Shown: piece after piece, positions 1-11,559 of the stretch
Layout of the letters: each line of letters starts with the position of its first letter
Position numbering within the stretch: position 1 is the stretch's first letter
From: Pohlia nutans
Lineage: Eukaryota; Streptophyta; Bryopsida; Bryales; Mniaceae
Assembly (NCBI GenBank): GCA_022496805.1
Contig: CM040087.1
Coordinates: 8,134,001 to 8,198,000 of the forward strand
DNA length: 64,000 nt
Direction of reading: 5' to 3'
Translations under genes and position numbers: made by a program
The notes under the pieces: model-generated
Told to the model about the DNA's origin: nothing
Databases searched by the model: none
Seen by the model: only the letters and a program-made list of their open reading frames with translations

Positions 1-58
1 TTGTTTTTGAAATCTTTCATTTGTTGAGTCAACTTTCCTCTTATGGCATATGCATTAA

Positions 59-630
59 CCCCTAAACGTCCTCATCTCTCTCTATATTTGGAGAATTGCA
101 AAGATGCATTACAAATTTGCAATTAAGAGGGATATTTTGAACTTGATGCTTGAATAAAAGTTGTGCATTATGAATTTTTGATTCTATCCATACATTTGGA
201 TCTAATACTACTATCACCAATATTCTTTTATAAAATTTGAAACTTGAAATTCAAAACATTTTGTAATTCAATTACGAATAAGACATTGACAATTTGTTGA
301 TGAAATTTGTTTTGATGTATTGAAATACTCTAAATGTAGGGATTTTCGGAGATGTTTTGGTTGCTTAATTTTATGAGTTGATTTTTTCAGGAGCATATTT
401 AGAAATCTTCAAAATCTTCAAAAAAAATTGGTGAATCACTATAACATAAAATAAAGCGTAAAATTTTCACAAATCATCCCCTTTCTAATTGGATTACACA
501 TGCATATAGCCAACTTCCCATGAAATCTACCTTAAAAAATTCACGCTGCAAAAAGATCACTACGGATGAGAAAAAGGGAAGTGATTATGTACATCAAGAT
601 TTTTTTGTGTGGTTAGGCAGTTAGAGATCA
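59..630. mobile_element. TTAA-flanked MITE, family A (copy 1)
   Basis: The left end reads CCCCTAAACGTCC directly after TTAA (55-58). The interior (a stretch beginning at the word GATGCATTA, then AAGAGGGATATT, then the TGAATAAAAGTTG region) matches the copies at 37516 and 53910. The right end (GGTTAGGCAGTTAG) is recognisable but its last bases and the TTAA have decayed to AGATCAA. No coding capacity. It belongs to the recurring TTAA-inserted family of this window. Confidence 0.7.
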
Positions 631-631
631 A

Positions 632-3600
632 TATGTTGTATAATATATCAAAGAAATCTATACATAGTTAGAAATAAATATTTTAGGAATAAAATAATTG
701 CAAAATATAGTAGTCACTACCACAAAAGAAAGGTCGTGTATTGGTTTGTGGTTTGTAAAGACCCATAGGAAAAATAAATGAAGTATATCATGTACGGTAT
801 GCACATGTGTTGTACTCGATCTAAGTGAAATAAATGAATTAAAGTCACTTGTCATTAGCAATGAACGTCAAACGAATATTTGGAATGAAACATTGTTCAA
901 GGTTTTATTGTAGAAAAATGTCATACCACTTCAACAATCAATATACAATTATGGCAATCATTAAAATATTAAGTATTTTAAATTACATAAATGAGTAAAG
1001 GGTTTTTTTTTAGATTTAAATATATAGTAAATATCACTCATATTATTTCTTTGTCTAAAGATTGGATTAGATTTAATTTTTTGAAAATTCCAAAAAGCCT
1101 TTTTTGGACAAACTCTATGTATATACAACATGTGATTAATTCCCTCAAAAAGAAAAGCTCCACACATACTATTTAATAAAATGTCATATAAAATGTAAAA
1201 GAAGACACATTTTTTTATTGAATATTGTTACACGTAGACATAATTATTTTAATAAATAAAATTAAGCTCAATTAATTTAATATTTGGATACACATGATTT
1301 TTAAGAAAATATATTATTGTATTAATTTTTAACTTCTAGTTTATACAATCTTACAAGTTCATAAATTTCAATTTGATGTTCAAAATTTTGTGCAATTACT
1401 AGATTGGGTCTTAATTATGTTCATTACAATCTAGTAATTGCACCTAATCATAATCTTAATCATGTTTATTACATTCTATTAATTTTTTAATTTTTAATTT
1501 TTTTATAAATAATATTGATTATGAGATGCTTTTAAAGTCTTTTAGAAAAAAAAAAATCAGAAATAACCCAAAATAGTAGATTAACACTGAATATTCGATA
1601 AAATTACTAAAGTTTTGAAAGGCCAAAATATACTTAAAATTATTAATCCCTAAGGGATCAAGTGTCATAACTAGGACATTTCTGATCAATGTTCGAATAG
1701 GTTTCCAGGGTGTCAACTTTTAATATAGTTTTTGAAATAAATTATGTGAATTCGGTATATCATTTACCGAATGCCCAAGACCCGATGCAATCCACTCACT
1801 TCTTCATCACAAGTTGACGTTTCTGTCACCCACACAATTCACTCAATAAGTAGCATTGATGCACATCATCCACAGTCTCAGGGGGTTTTGATCTACTTAC
1901 ACTCTCAGTGTTTATGAGCCAATCTGCATCTCTACAACAACCATCAATTAATGCCGTCAGTGTCTCTCTTCCCGCCTCCCTTAAATTAATCGTATATTTA
2001 ATTTTTAAATATTATTATATTGTTATTTTTGCATGGCAATTTGGTTGTGTTAACGGCCTTTTGGAGGCTTGAAATTTAAAAAGCAAAACCAATACTAGAT
2101 TTGATAAAATCTATGCTTCTAATTGGACATAACGGTAAAGAAAATCATCTTCAATTTCAAAGTTGGATTTGACAAGTTGACCATCAAGCGTGTACCGAGG
2201 CGTGTACTATGTAGATACTTGAGTTTTTAAGAATTAATAAAAATTAATATTAAATTTTATAATTGAATTCAATTTTGATTTATAATGAAAAATATTTTCA
2301 AATTTATATTAAATTTATTATTATCATGAAATCAAAGCATTTTAGAATTTATAATAATCTTTTAATTATTGGTAAAATATAGTATTATTATAGTATATTA
2401 ATATAATTATTATTTATGTTTTATCAAACATTTAAATTCACAATTATGTGCTTGCTCAATTATTCTCATTGTAATAAAAAGTAAATTATGTTAACTATTG
2501 TACAACTTCATAAGTTTCCTTCAAAACTACTGGGGTGTGAGTGAAAAGGGTCATTCAATATAAACAAAAATGATTGTGAACATGAACTGAAACAAATATC
2601 TTTATATCAAAATAATTAGAAAGTGGACTACAAAGTCATAGCAAACTACGTTAATTTATTAATCTATGCACAAAACAAAAATAGTTTTTGATGAGTTTAT
2701 GTCCATGTGTTGTTTTGGAGGTTCGAGATAGAAAGGAACAATCTATGTGTATACTTACATGTCTTTACTATGACCTCTCACTAAGATGAGATATTACTCT
2801 AGATTATTCTACATCACTCTATATTATTCTACAAACTTAACAAACTATCATTGACTATAACACAATTTTAAACCATTTCAAAATGAAAAATTGAATTCAA
2901 AATAATAAGACTGAAAAACTTGAACATGTTTATTTGACATTCAAATATGTCATTAAAAAAATAAAAATAAAAATGGAACATTAGCTAGTAAGATTAAAGA
3001 AGGTTAAGTGTCAATTGCTTTTACAAACAAACCATAGTAAATTCATTCAACAATTTGATTACAATGCTTGCAATCTGAAATTTTATATGTTTTCGATTGG
3101 CTAGAATTTACAATTTCTCATCAGCCTTCGTCGCAAATTTTTTGTGCATGCCATGGAGATGTTGCATTCTATACAAGATGTTGCATTCTATACAAAAGCC
3201 ACAGTGACAGGTAAAGCATTCAACAAACGTGTTATTCGATTTGAGTTTCTTCATAAAGGCTAATCATTCTTTGTTGGGACAATAGAACCCTAACAAAGGG
3301 GAGGGAAGGTGGTAGCTTCTGTATGTCTTTTTTAAGAATGTCAAAGTGTTTCTTGGAAAACATTATTTCACACAACAAAACGATATACTTTTGACAATAA
3401 TACTTATGAAGACATTGGGGTTAACGACTCTCGATTATAAACTTCACCTCCATATAGTTTTTGTAACAATCTTAGCAATACTGACAACCATATTTTACCA
3501 AAAGAATTGTTTTTCTTCTGTAAAATGGGTCATGTGTACGATCAAACTTGTTGATGCAAATTTTTGGATATGATTTAACGTTGTAATATTTTTAATTATT

Positions 3601-3656
3601 TTTGACATTTCAAAACATTAGTATTTTTCTAATATTTAGTGCTATTTCTACTACCA
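632..3656. other. AT-rich intergenic, no gene seen
   Basis: Very AT-rich sequence with only short, compositionally unremarkable ORFs. A small palindrome around 1749-1771 (ATTCGGTA...TACCGAAT) and scattered homopolymers are the only visible structure. I see no recognisable gene, RNA gene or intact mobile element. Confidence 0.5.
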
Positions 3657-3658
3657 TA

Positions 3659-3844
3659 GTTTACTACCAGGTTAGGCACCTTTCTCCCTAATATTTAATT
3701 ATTTTGTAAAATAGATTTATGCAAAATCAAATATTCTTCAAAATTCGTTTTCCCCTAAGAAAAAAATATTTTTTTGAAAAATAATTTCCCGAAATTTTAT
3801 GCATCTATTTTTAGAGTTATTTAGTGCCAAACCTGCTAGTAAAC
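3659..3844. mobile_element. TA-flanked MITE, 186 bp
   Basis: Imperfect terminal inverted repeats GTTTACTACCAGGTTAGGCA and, reversed, GTTTACTAGCAGGTTTGGCA enclose a 186 bp AT-rich core. Both ends abut TA (3657-3658 and 3845-3846), as expected for a Tc1/mariner-type target duplication. No coding sequence. Only one copy was noticed in the window. Confidence 0.6.
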
Positions 3845-3846
3845 TA

Positions 3847-4704
3847 CAGTATTTAGTGTGTTTTCAATGCTTTAAATGTTTTCAATGACTTTAAATTTGA
3901 CTTATAATTAATATATTTTTTAATTTAATTTGTTTCACTTTTTTATATGATACATAGTCAAAATGATTATGATGATGATTTTGGTTAAGACTCAATCTAA
4001 TAATTGCACAAAATTTTGAACATGAAATTGAAATATATGAGCTCATAACATTGCATAAACTATATGTTAAAAATAATTAAGATAATCAAAGATTTTTTTT
4101 AAAATAAATAAATAAAATCACCGAATTTACTTTTTATTTTATTTTGAAATATTATTCTACTTATTTATTTAATCAAATTCATGATGAATTTTTTATTATT
4201 AAAAGTCCAAAACTTCCGTAGGTCTAAACACCACAAACCAACTTTAGTGCATGCATTCTCATGAAGAGTTTTCTAATGATAACAAGAACGTGCCCAGAGG
4301 CCTCATTGTCCTAGAGATATGAATATAACATACAAACAACAAAAAAATTATCTTTTTAAAGTGTTTAAAAATCATGAACTTCATCATGGAGTTTCAAAAG
4401 AGAATGCGGTATATGCACGGAAAAGTTTGACTATCATCTTTCGTCAATACAAAAGGTGAGTTCAATTGAATATTTGAATCAAATGAGTAATTTTTACATC
4501 ATTAGAATGAGCACCTAGAAATTAATTTTCTCATCTCGTGGTTGTTATTCCAAGGCAAATGAATGCATTCTTCACAAACTATTTCTACATGATGCATTGT
4601 AAATATCAATTAAATCAATTTGTATATCTCAAGCAAAAACTTAGCATTAAATTAAAATATGAATTTATGTAAAGTAGTAAATGAATGACTATTATGTTAT
4701 TTTG
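3847..4704. other. AT-rich intergenic, no gene seen
   Basis: Very AT-rich stretch between the small MITE and the left arm of the large palindrome. No gene or intact element is visible. A short segment near 4118-4185 weakly resembles the end of the direct repeat at 6328/7592. Confidence 0.4.
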
Positions 4705-4767
4705 GTAAAATCAATATCACTAAATGTGTATGCAACAATTCAAATTAAGTGATTATAAAATCTTATA

Positions 4768-5434
4768 CAGTCAGACCTCGATAAGTGTAACCTCGATAAG
4801 TGTTAAAACTCTATATGTGTTATAAAAATTTCCGCTCCCTTAAAATTAAGACTAGAAAGTGTTATATGTTAAGTGTTATGCAATGTGGCGCTCCTGACTT
4901 TGTTAATTTTACCTCGGTAAGTGATAAGTTTCCAAAAAAAGGCTTTTCGTAAGAACCGTCGCTTGGGGGGCGATAGTTTTGAGGTAAAGTAATAGTTTCT
5001 AGTTGCAAAGTGACTCTAGATGTCCATTCTAGAAACAAACTGATAGGTGGATGTATTTTTAAAGTTCATAAAGTAAACGATCATATATTTTTAAGCTCAT
5101 AAAGTACAAGATAAATGTACTTTTAATTTTATAAACTTAAAAATAAAAGGCAACTAGGCAAGGCAAACATGATTATAAGAAGGGAGTGAAGGCTATAGAA
5201 TTATTATTTGTGTTGTGAACTCATTTATAGAATATATGTTGTTAGAGTTGTCATAAGGGTTTAGGGTTTAGGGTTTAAATATTATGTATTTACCTTTTAA
5301 ATTCTTCTAAGTATTATATTTTATAAATGTTACAAATCATCGGCATCACCCTCTATAAGTGTTATGTGTTACTAGTGTCTAAGTGTTAACTAAAAGTATG
5401 CTACGAACCCCTAACACTTATCGAGGTCTGACTG
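4768..5434. mobile_element. Pogo/Emigrant-like MITE inserted in palindrome arm
   Basis: 667 bp element with terminal inverted repeats starting CAGTCAGACCTCGATAAGTG, flanked by TA (4766-4767 and 5435-5436). The TIR resembles the published plant pogo-type pattern CAGTAAAACCTC-ATAA. Sub-terminal AAGTGTTA words recur inside both ends. The opposite palindrome arm (near 7470-7480) has the same flanks without the element, giving the empty site. No ORF. The interior holds three TTTAGGG-type units at 5256-5276. Confidence 0.85.
5256..5276 (+). repeat. TTTAGGG-type micro-array inside MITE
   Basis: Three consecutive GGGTTTA units match the plant telomere repeat. They lie well inside the pogo-like MITE, so this is short interstitial telomere-like sequence and not a chromosome end. 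Confidence 0.7.
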
Positions 5435-5836
5435 TATTGTAGTTTTTCTTGTAGGATATGGCCATGGACCACTATTACTATGATACTTTTGTAATCTATT
5501 TTGATTTTGATCACTATTACTTTGATACTTTTGTAACTTAATACACTTCTTTAAAACGATAACACCAATACAAATCATAGGGCCCGTGTTGTATTACATC
5601 ATCCAGCATCTCCCCACTTTTTTCATTTAATAATCCATATATCAAATAATAATAATAAAACATTTACAGAACATTTTACTTAAAAATAAAAACAAACGAT
5701 TAAAAAATAATAGCATTTTGAAATAATCTCAAATTCAAAGTTTGACTCCTCAATCAAATAACATAAGTTAATTCAATTATTGAACTTAAATTTAAAAAAT
5801 TAAATATCAAAATTAAATTAACATCTAACTCTAATT

Positions 5837-6327
5837 TTAAAATTTATTGTATATACTAAAAATATATATAATTTTAAAGTTCAAACTCACCTGCAACATG
5901 CTTGAATCTTGAGTCCAACGATGTGTCCGTGTATGAGAGAAAAAAAGTCTTGCAATCTTTCTCAAAATTAGTCTAATTCCATACAACTTGTCTATCTTCG
6001 GGATGTTTAATTTCTCCATGCAATAAAGAAGACTCCATTGAATGAAAATTTGATGTTCTTTGGCTTTCCAGTAGGAAATTCTATTAGAACTATCCATTGG
6101 CTATTTGGCTCTAAGTTGCTTCAGTCGATATTTAGTAGTTTCAATTAGAGATATATCCAAGTCTTCAACTCTTCTTTGATTTAGCACGTGGTTAACAAAG
6201 CTTTTGAAAACATTTAAAGGTAAAATATGCATTGAATCATAAACCAAGTCCACATCTAAATCAAAACCATATAAATCATAAAGCCTCCAAAGTTTAGAGT
6301 AAGTTGTCACATAAACCAAGTCCACAT
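5837..6327 (-). pseudogene. Transposase-like relic, left palindrome arm
   Basis: This is the mirror copy of the frame described for 6601-7074. It includes a 'DSMH' motif followed by a hydrophobic stretch, then an in-frame stop, then a second block with 'YWKAKEHQIF'. It is essentially identical in protein sequence to the right-arm copy, so both arms derive from one source. It is too short and broken to be functional. Confidence 0.45.
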
Positions 6328-6564
6328 TTAAATGAACAAAACTATATGTCAAACATAAAAAATTATATTGTAATATAATTGATTATAATAACGTTTAATA
6401 AATAACATATTCAAACATATTCATATGAAGTTCATTTTTATTTATAACACTAATTATGTTTAGGTGTAATGATATTTAATTAAAAACTCGTGTGACCCTA
6501 TGCCGATGACCAATGCTCATCAATTTTATTTGTATTTCGATTTTATTATTATTATTGATTTAAT
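6328..6564 (+). repeat. Direct repeat D, copy 1 (palindrome spacer)
   Basis: The palindrome spacer begins ATTTAAATGAACAAAACTAT and is largely repeated, in the same orientation, at 7592-7847 just beyond the right arm. Shared landmarks are TTTATTTATAACACTAATTA and GTGTGACCCTATGCCG. The D-arm-D layout constrains how the palindrome arose. Confidence 0.7.
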
Positions 6565-6600
6565 TGTGGACTTGGTTTATGTGACAACTTACTCTAAACT

Positions 6601-7074
6601 TTGACAACTTACTCTAAACTTTGGAGGCTTTATGATTTATATGGTTTTGATTTAGATGTGGACTTGGTTTATGATTCAATGCATATTTTACCTTTAAATG
6701 TTTTCAAAAGCTTTGTTAACCACGTGCTAAATCAAAGAAGAGTTGAAGACTTGGATATATCTCTAATTGAAACTACTAAATATCGACTGAAGCAACTTAG
6801 AGCCAAATAGCCAATGGATAGTTCTAATAGAATTTCCTACTGGAAAGCCAAAGAACATCAAATTTTCATTCAATGGAGTCTTCTTTATTGCATGGAGAAA
6901 TTAAACATCCCGAAGATAGACAAGTTGTATGGAATTAGACTAATTTTGAGAAAGATTGCAAGACTTTTTTTCTCTCATACACGGACACATCGTTGGACTC
7001 AAGATTCAAGCATGTTGCAGGTGAGTTTGAACTTTAAAATTATATATATTTTTAGTATATACAATAAATTTTAA
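6601..7074 (+). pseudogene. Transposase-like relic, right palindrome arm
   Basis: One frame runs through 6601-7074 with a single stop at 6808-6810. The first part contains 'YGFDLDVDLVYDSMH', where an acidic residue two before Met-His resembles the D-x-M-H motif of tnp2-like (CACTA/Plavaka-type) transposases. The second part contains 'YWKAKEHQIFIQW', resembling the downstream W-KA-E--F stretch of the same proteins. A full transposase would be several hundred residues longer. Family assignment is inferred from motif spacing only. It could instead be another plant TE protein. Confidence 0.45.
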
Positions 7075-7591
7075 AATTAGAGTTAGATGTTAATTTAATT
7101 TTGATATTTAATTTTTTAAATTTAAGTTCAATAATTGAATTAACTTATGTTATTTGATTGAGGAGTCAAACTTTGAATTTGAGATTATTTCAAAATGCTA
7201 TTATTTTTTAATCGTTTGTTTTTATTTTTAAGTAAAATGTTCTGTAAATGTTTTATTATTATTATTTGATATATGGATTATTAAATGAAAAAAGTGGGGA
7301 GATGCTGGATGATGTAATACAACACGGGCCCTATGATTTGTATTGGTGTTATCGTTTTAAAGAAGTGTATTAAGTTACAAAAGTATCAAAGTAATAGTGA
7401 TCAAAATCAAAATAGATTACAAAAGTATCATAGTAATAGTGGTCCATGGCCATATCCTACAAGAAAAACTATGATATAAGATTTTCTAATCACTTGATTT
7501 GAATTGTTGCATACACATTAGTGATATTGATTTTACGATGTTCAATGATTCAAATATTACAATATTTTTTACTACCGGTAATTAAACAAAG

Positions 7592-7847
7592 AACATTTAA
7601 ATGAACAAAACTATATGTCAATTTTTTTTTATTGGAATATAATTGATTACAATAAATTTTAATAAATATCATACTCAAACATATTCATATTAAGTTCATT
7701 TTTATTTATAACACTAATTATGTTTAGGTGTAATGATATTTAATTAAAAACTAGTGTGACCCTATGCCGTTGTCCAATGTTCACCAATTTTACTTTTTAT
7801 TTCATATTGAATTTTATTCTATTTATTTATTTCAATTTATGGTTAAC
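7592..7847 (+). repeat. Direct repeat D, copy 2
   Basis: Same sequence and orientation as the palindrome spacer at 6328-6564, beginning about 55 bp beyond the right arm. It has diverged by scattered substitutions and small indels. Confidence 0.65.
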
Positions 7848-8728
7848 CATGGGATGTATAGAATAAAAGATATAGAAGTTGACAGTGAATTCATTCAACT
7901 TTGAAATTTGCATGTGACACGAAGTGAAAATATGTTCCTTTAAACTTGTTTGCAACACTGCAAATTCAAATGTACATGTATTCCATTTCAAACTCCTTCT
8001 AAGATATTGAAGTCATTCCTCATTCATTTTACAATTGAAAGAGGAAGACTAAATGAAATAGAGCATAAAACTCAAAACTCTAGTCCAAAAGAACCATATT
8101 GAATTTCACCCATTCATGGTCAAATTTGACTATTTCACATCTGTCCTCCACACCACTAAATGGGAAGTTTTCCAACGGAACCAACAAAAATCCAATATTT
8201 TCCATAACTAACTAATTTTTATACAAAAGCCATCCGGTTATCACATAGATAGCACCCAAGTATCACAAAATTTATCCGGATTTTAGCCTAAAACTGTGAG
8301 CTTCAACCGGTAATTTGGCACCGGATCTCCCCGTACATTGCTACAGACATCATTGTGTTAATTTTCAGATATTTGGGTTTCTCATTCAGGCTGATCATTT
8401 ATCTGCATGGACCTTACATTACAGGTTCTGAGTTCCACATGCTGCCATGCTGACATAGTTGGTATATTAATGTGATATGCACCAAGTCAAAGGCAATTCT
8501 GAGTGTTGGAATGAATGAGTTTTCTGACGTCCCACCTGGCCATATTTTGCCTCTGTCCAAGTTTCATAAACCACATTATTTTCTATCTTATAATTCTTTA
8601 ATTAACCCTCCTCGGACATTTTTTTATAATTGTTTTTGATTAATTTGTTTCACAATATGAAAATGAAGTAGAAAATCTTTGTGCAGTGGTCAGTCACATG
8701 CAGCAAAGCTGACCAATTAGTAAATGTA
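7848..8728. other. Intergenic; diverged dispersed repeat
   Basis: No gene is seen. About 8160-8330 shares long words with 40640-40810 (for example ATTTTAGCCTAAAACT and TTTCAACCGGTA-type words), so it is a diverged dispersed repeat of unknown type. Confidence 0.4.
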
Positions 8729-9560
8729 CATACATCCAGCATCTGTACTTCCAATTAAGAAGAAATAGTGGGCTGGAATCTGAAGGCAAAATGTACAACC
8801 TGTCGGACCCTTGAAGGACAACTTACAGTGATTCCTCAGAAACCATTTTGGCCATATATACCTTAAAGCGTTCACCTTACCAACTGAGCCTATTTACACA
8901 CATAAAACAACTGAGCCTATTTACACACACTGGGTCTTACTAGCAAGTTCAAGAGGATCCCAACGCACTTTAGCATGCGTTATTTGGACACTGTATGAAT
9001 AAGTTATGAATTTCCAAAGTGTTGATTATAGGTTGACCTTAAAGTGACCCTAAACTCTAATGTTAAGATTGTGCACATTCTCATCAACAATAGGGTGTCA
9101 AGATCTACTTATTATGGAAGATTGAACTGTGGATGCTTTAAGGAAATAGTCGCTTTTAAATATAGCTACCTTATCTCATAATAATTTTATTTTTTTTGTA
9201 ATTTTCTTTTTCGAGACATCATCTATGATCAATGTTTTTCTTATGTTTCTTTTTTCTTGAAGCCTAAATGGAGACAATAAAAGAATCGGGAAAGAATATT
9301 TGGCGAAATCTTAAGCTTATGATCATAATTATTTTGATAGGATTTCTTTATATTGAGGTATTTTTCTTCACAAAATCTGGCTATCTTCACAAAAGAGATA
9401 CAAAAAATATGGCCAAAAAATTCAATTTTTTTTTCATTTTTTTTCTTAACAAAAGAGAAATGTCATATTTTGTAGAGAAATTTGGCAAAATATAGTAAGA
9501 AATTAAAAATCGTTACCCATGATGTAAATACCACTAGTACATTAGTAGATAAGGAGGCGC
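8729..9560 (+). repeat. Segmental duplication, copy 1 (with empty TTAA site)
   Basis: 8729-8868 and about 9185-9560 match 10073-10106 plus 10687-10793 and about 10806-11190, in the same orientation. The continuous sequence CTTCCAATTAAGAAGAAATA at 8749-8768 is the unoccupied counterpart of the element at 10107-10686. About 315 bp (8870-9185) has no counterpart in copy 2. Confidence 0.8.
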
Positions 9561-9657
9561 TTACCAGAGAGATGCCCAAACAAAATTACTGTACATGTGT
9601 GGAATTGGGCACTACTTGCGTAGGCATCTCTCGACAGTGCCACCTTTTCTACTAGCA
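9532..9657. mobile_element. Small CACTA-ended MITE
   Basis: Begins CACTAGTA and ends CTACTAGCA. The internal palindromic words GGCATCTCTC and GAGAGATGCC, and the word CCACCTTTTC, are shared with 16808-16928. It lies at the end of the duplicated segment. No coding sequence. Confidence 0.5.
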
Positions 9658-9805
9658 ATAAAAGTTTGCATTCTTAAAATTTATTTTACATTTATTGAAA
9701 TTCAAAAAGAATACTTAATATGAAATTCAATAACTATAAAATACATTTTGAAATTTGGCCTATGAAGGTTAATACTCAGGATTGCCTAAAGAGGGTCTTG
9801 TTTAA

Positions 9806-9945
9806 CTCTTTAGTGTCCCGATTTAGCAAATAATCGTTATAAAATGTTTGATGAAAACCAAAAATGGGGTTGATGGTCAAAGCGGAGTTGTAAATGTCAA
9901 TGTGAAGATCACATCTATACTCGGGGAGTTCACTAGACATGTATA
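9806..9945. mobile_element. Truncated TTAA-flanked MITE, family B
   Basis: The left end CTCTTTAGTGTCCCGATTTA follows TTAA (9802-9805). The next ~130 bp match the left part of the complete element at 41234-41772, including the word AGTTGTAAATGTCAATGTG. The right part is missing. Confidence 0.6.
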
Positions 9946-10106
9946 TATGCATACACCTGCGTGACAAAGGTATTTATTCAAGGGGTATTTAATTATCCAT
10001 TCTTAAATTTTTGTACTGTATTATTATATGATTTTCTAATTTCTTGTTTTTTAAATGACCCTATAATTACATCTTACATACATCCAGCGTCTGTACTTCC
10101 AATTAA

Positions 10107-10686
10107 CTCCTTAACGTACCAGGGAGTCCCTGGAATTGACAATTTGAGAAAAAACATTATAAACTACCATTTAGAAGAATATTCTGGAATTGATATACAA
10201 ATGAAAGTTCTAGATCTTGAATTTTAGATTCCATCCGTACGGTTTGATTCATTAATGCAATCACCAATATTTAATTATAAAATTTGAAAGTTAAAATTAA
10301 AAATTCCTTCTAAATTCGATTACAAACTAAATTTCAATATTTTTTGAGTAAATTTTTTTGGAATGAGTTTGAAATGAGATACTCTTAAGTGTGGTGATAC
10401 TTTGAAATTTTTTTGTTTCTTAAATTTATGACCTCATTTTCCACGATTCCACTTTGAACTAGAGTCAATGCAATTTTGGCTTGGTCAACGACTTGACATA
10501 CTTCTACATTTGCAATTTTAGAAAAATATGTACTCTAGTATGACTAAATCCAGCCATTAGATAGGACAACAACTTGGTGAAGAATCTCCAAAAAATTGAA
10601 TGAGTATCATCCAAGCGTTGATGAGAACATGAGAAGGCTTTGAAATCATTCGTCGTCCAGTTTCTGGACGCTGTGACGTTTAGGGG
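10107..10686. mobile_element. TTAA-flanked MITE with proven empty site (family A)
   Basis: 580 bp element beginning CTCCTTAACGTACC and ending GTGACGTTTAGGGG, flanked on both sides by TTAA (10103-10106 and 10687-10690). The paralogous segment has CCAATTAAGAAG with a single TTAA at 8755-8758, exactly the sequence expected before insertion. This shows a 4 bp TTAA target duplication with no extra bases. The interior matches the inverted copy at 36900-37487. There is no transposase ORF, so it is non-autonomous. Confidence 0.88.
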
Positions 10687-10799
10687 TTAAGAAGAAATAG
10701 TGGGCTGGAATCTGAAGGCAAAATGTACAACCTGACTGACCCTTGAAGGACAACTTACAGCGTTTTCTCAGAAACCGATTTGGCCATACATATCTCAGA

Positions 10800-10872
10800 A
10801 TTTAGAATTATTTTCTTTTCGTTTCATTTCGTTTCGTTTCTTTTCTTTTCTTTTCGCTTCATTTCTTTTCTT
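10800..10872 (+). repeat. TTTC/TTTCG pyrimidine microsatellite
   Basis: Imperfect repeats of TTTCG, TTTCA and TTTTC form a short pyrimidine-rich tract within duplication copy 2. Confidence 0.7.
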
Positions 10873-11377
10873 GAAGCCTACATGGAGACGGAATAAAAAT
10901 TGGGAAAGAATATTTGGCTAAGTCCTAAGCTTATGATCATATTTTGATAGAATTTCTTCATGTTGAGGTAGTTTTCTTCACCAAATCTGGCTATCTTCAC
11001 AAAAGAGATACAACAAATATGGAATTTAAAAATAAATAAATTATTTATTTATTTTTTTAACAAAAGAGAAATGCCATATTTTGTAGAGAAGTTTGGCAAA
11101 ATATAGTCAGAAATTAAAAAACGTTGTCCATGATGTAAATTACCAGTAGTTCAGTAGTAGAAAAGGAGTGGTGCTCCCTAGAGAGATGCCTAGGCAAAAT
11201 TATTGTGCATGTAACACCCAATTCGCTAATTTTGCACTTGGCTATATAATCATGCACTTGGCCCCCAAGCGCATCAAAAAATTTGATTGAAAAATTCTCT
11301 AAAAAACAACAATTTGTGTCTTTCTACAACCCCTTACGTTGTAATTCTTACTAGGGAAGAAGAAACAATTGTTTAAT

Positions 11378-11538
11378 TTATCTTGTATTCTTATCTTTAT
11401 CTTATCTTATCTTTTATTTTGTCTAGTTTTCTTTCTTGTCTTCCTCTTGTTTTCCTTTTTTTTTTTCTTCTTCCCTAGTCTTCCTCTTTTTCTTTTAGTC
11501 TTCCTCTTATATTCCTTTTTTTTCTTCACCTTGCCATT
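11378..11538 (+). repeat. Long polypyrimidine tract
   Basis: About 160 bp composed almost entirely of T and C on the + strand, with repeated TTTTTCTTC, TCTTCCTCTT and CTTATC words. It reads as hydrophobic Leu/Phe-rich ORFs purely by composition and is not considered coding. Confidence 0.75.
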
Positions 11539-11559
11539 TTTGGAGTTTAAATGTTAGAA

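Larger units (their letters stand above)
4705..7537. repeat. Large palindrome, arms about 0.96 kb
   Basis: The left arm is 4705-6327, interrupted by the element at 4768-5434. The right arm is 6565-7537. The arms are near-identical reverse complements around a 237 bp spacer. The right arm carries a 20 bp tandem duplication (GACAACTTACTCTAAACTTT) that the left arm lacks. Each arm carries the same two-part transposase-like reading frame, reading outward from the centre. The high identity suggests a recent inverted duplication or a fold-back transposon. Confidence 0.85.
10073..11190 (+). repeat. Segmental duplication, copy 2 (occupied)
   Basis: Second copy of the segment at 8729-9560, with a 580 bp TTAA-flanked element inside it. 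Both copies carry the words GGAATCTGAAGGCAAAATGT and TTCTTGAAGCCTA. Confidence 0.8.

Noticed and set aside
5256..5276. Telomere or telomere-fusion site
   Set aside because: Only three TTTAGGG-type units within a MITE. A fusion would show long head-to-head arrays.
11369..11557. Leu/Phe-rich ORF that looks like a membrane protein
   Set aside because: It is the translation of a polypyrimidine tract. There is no conserved motif and no support from context.
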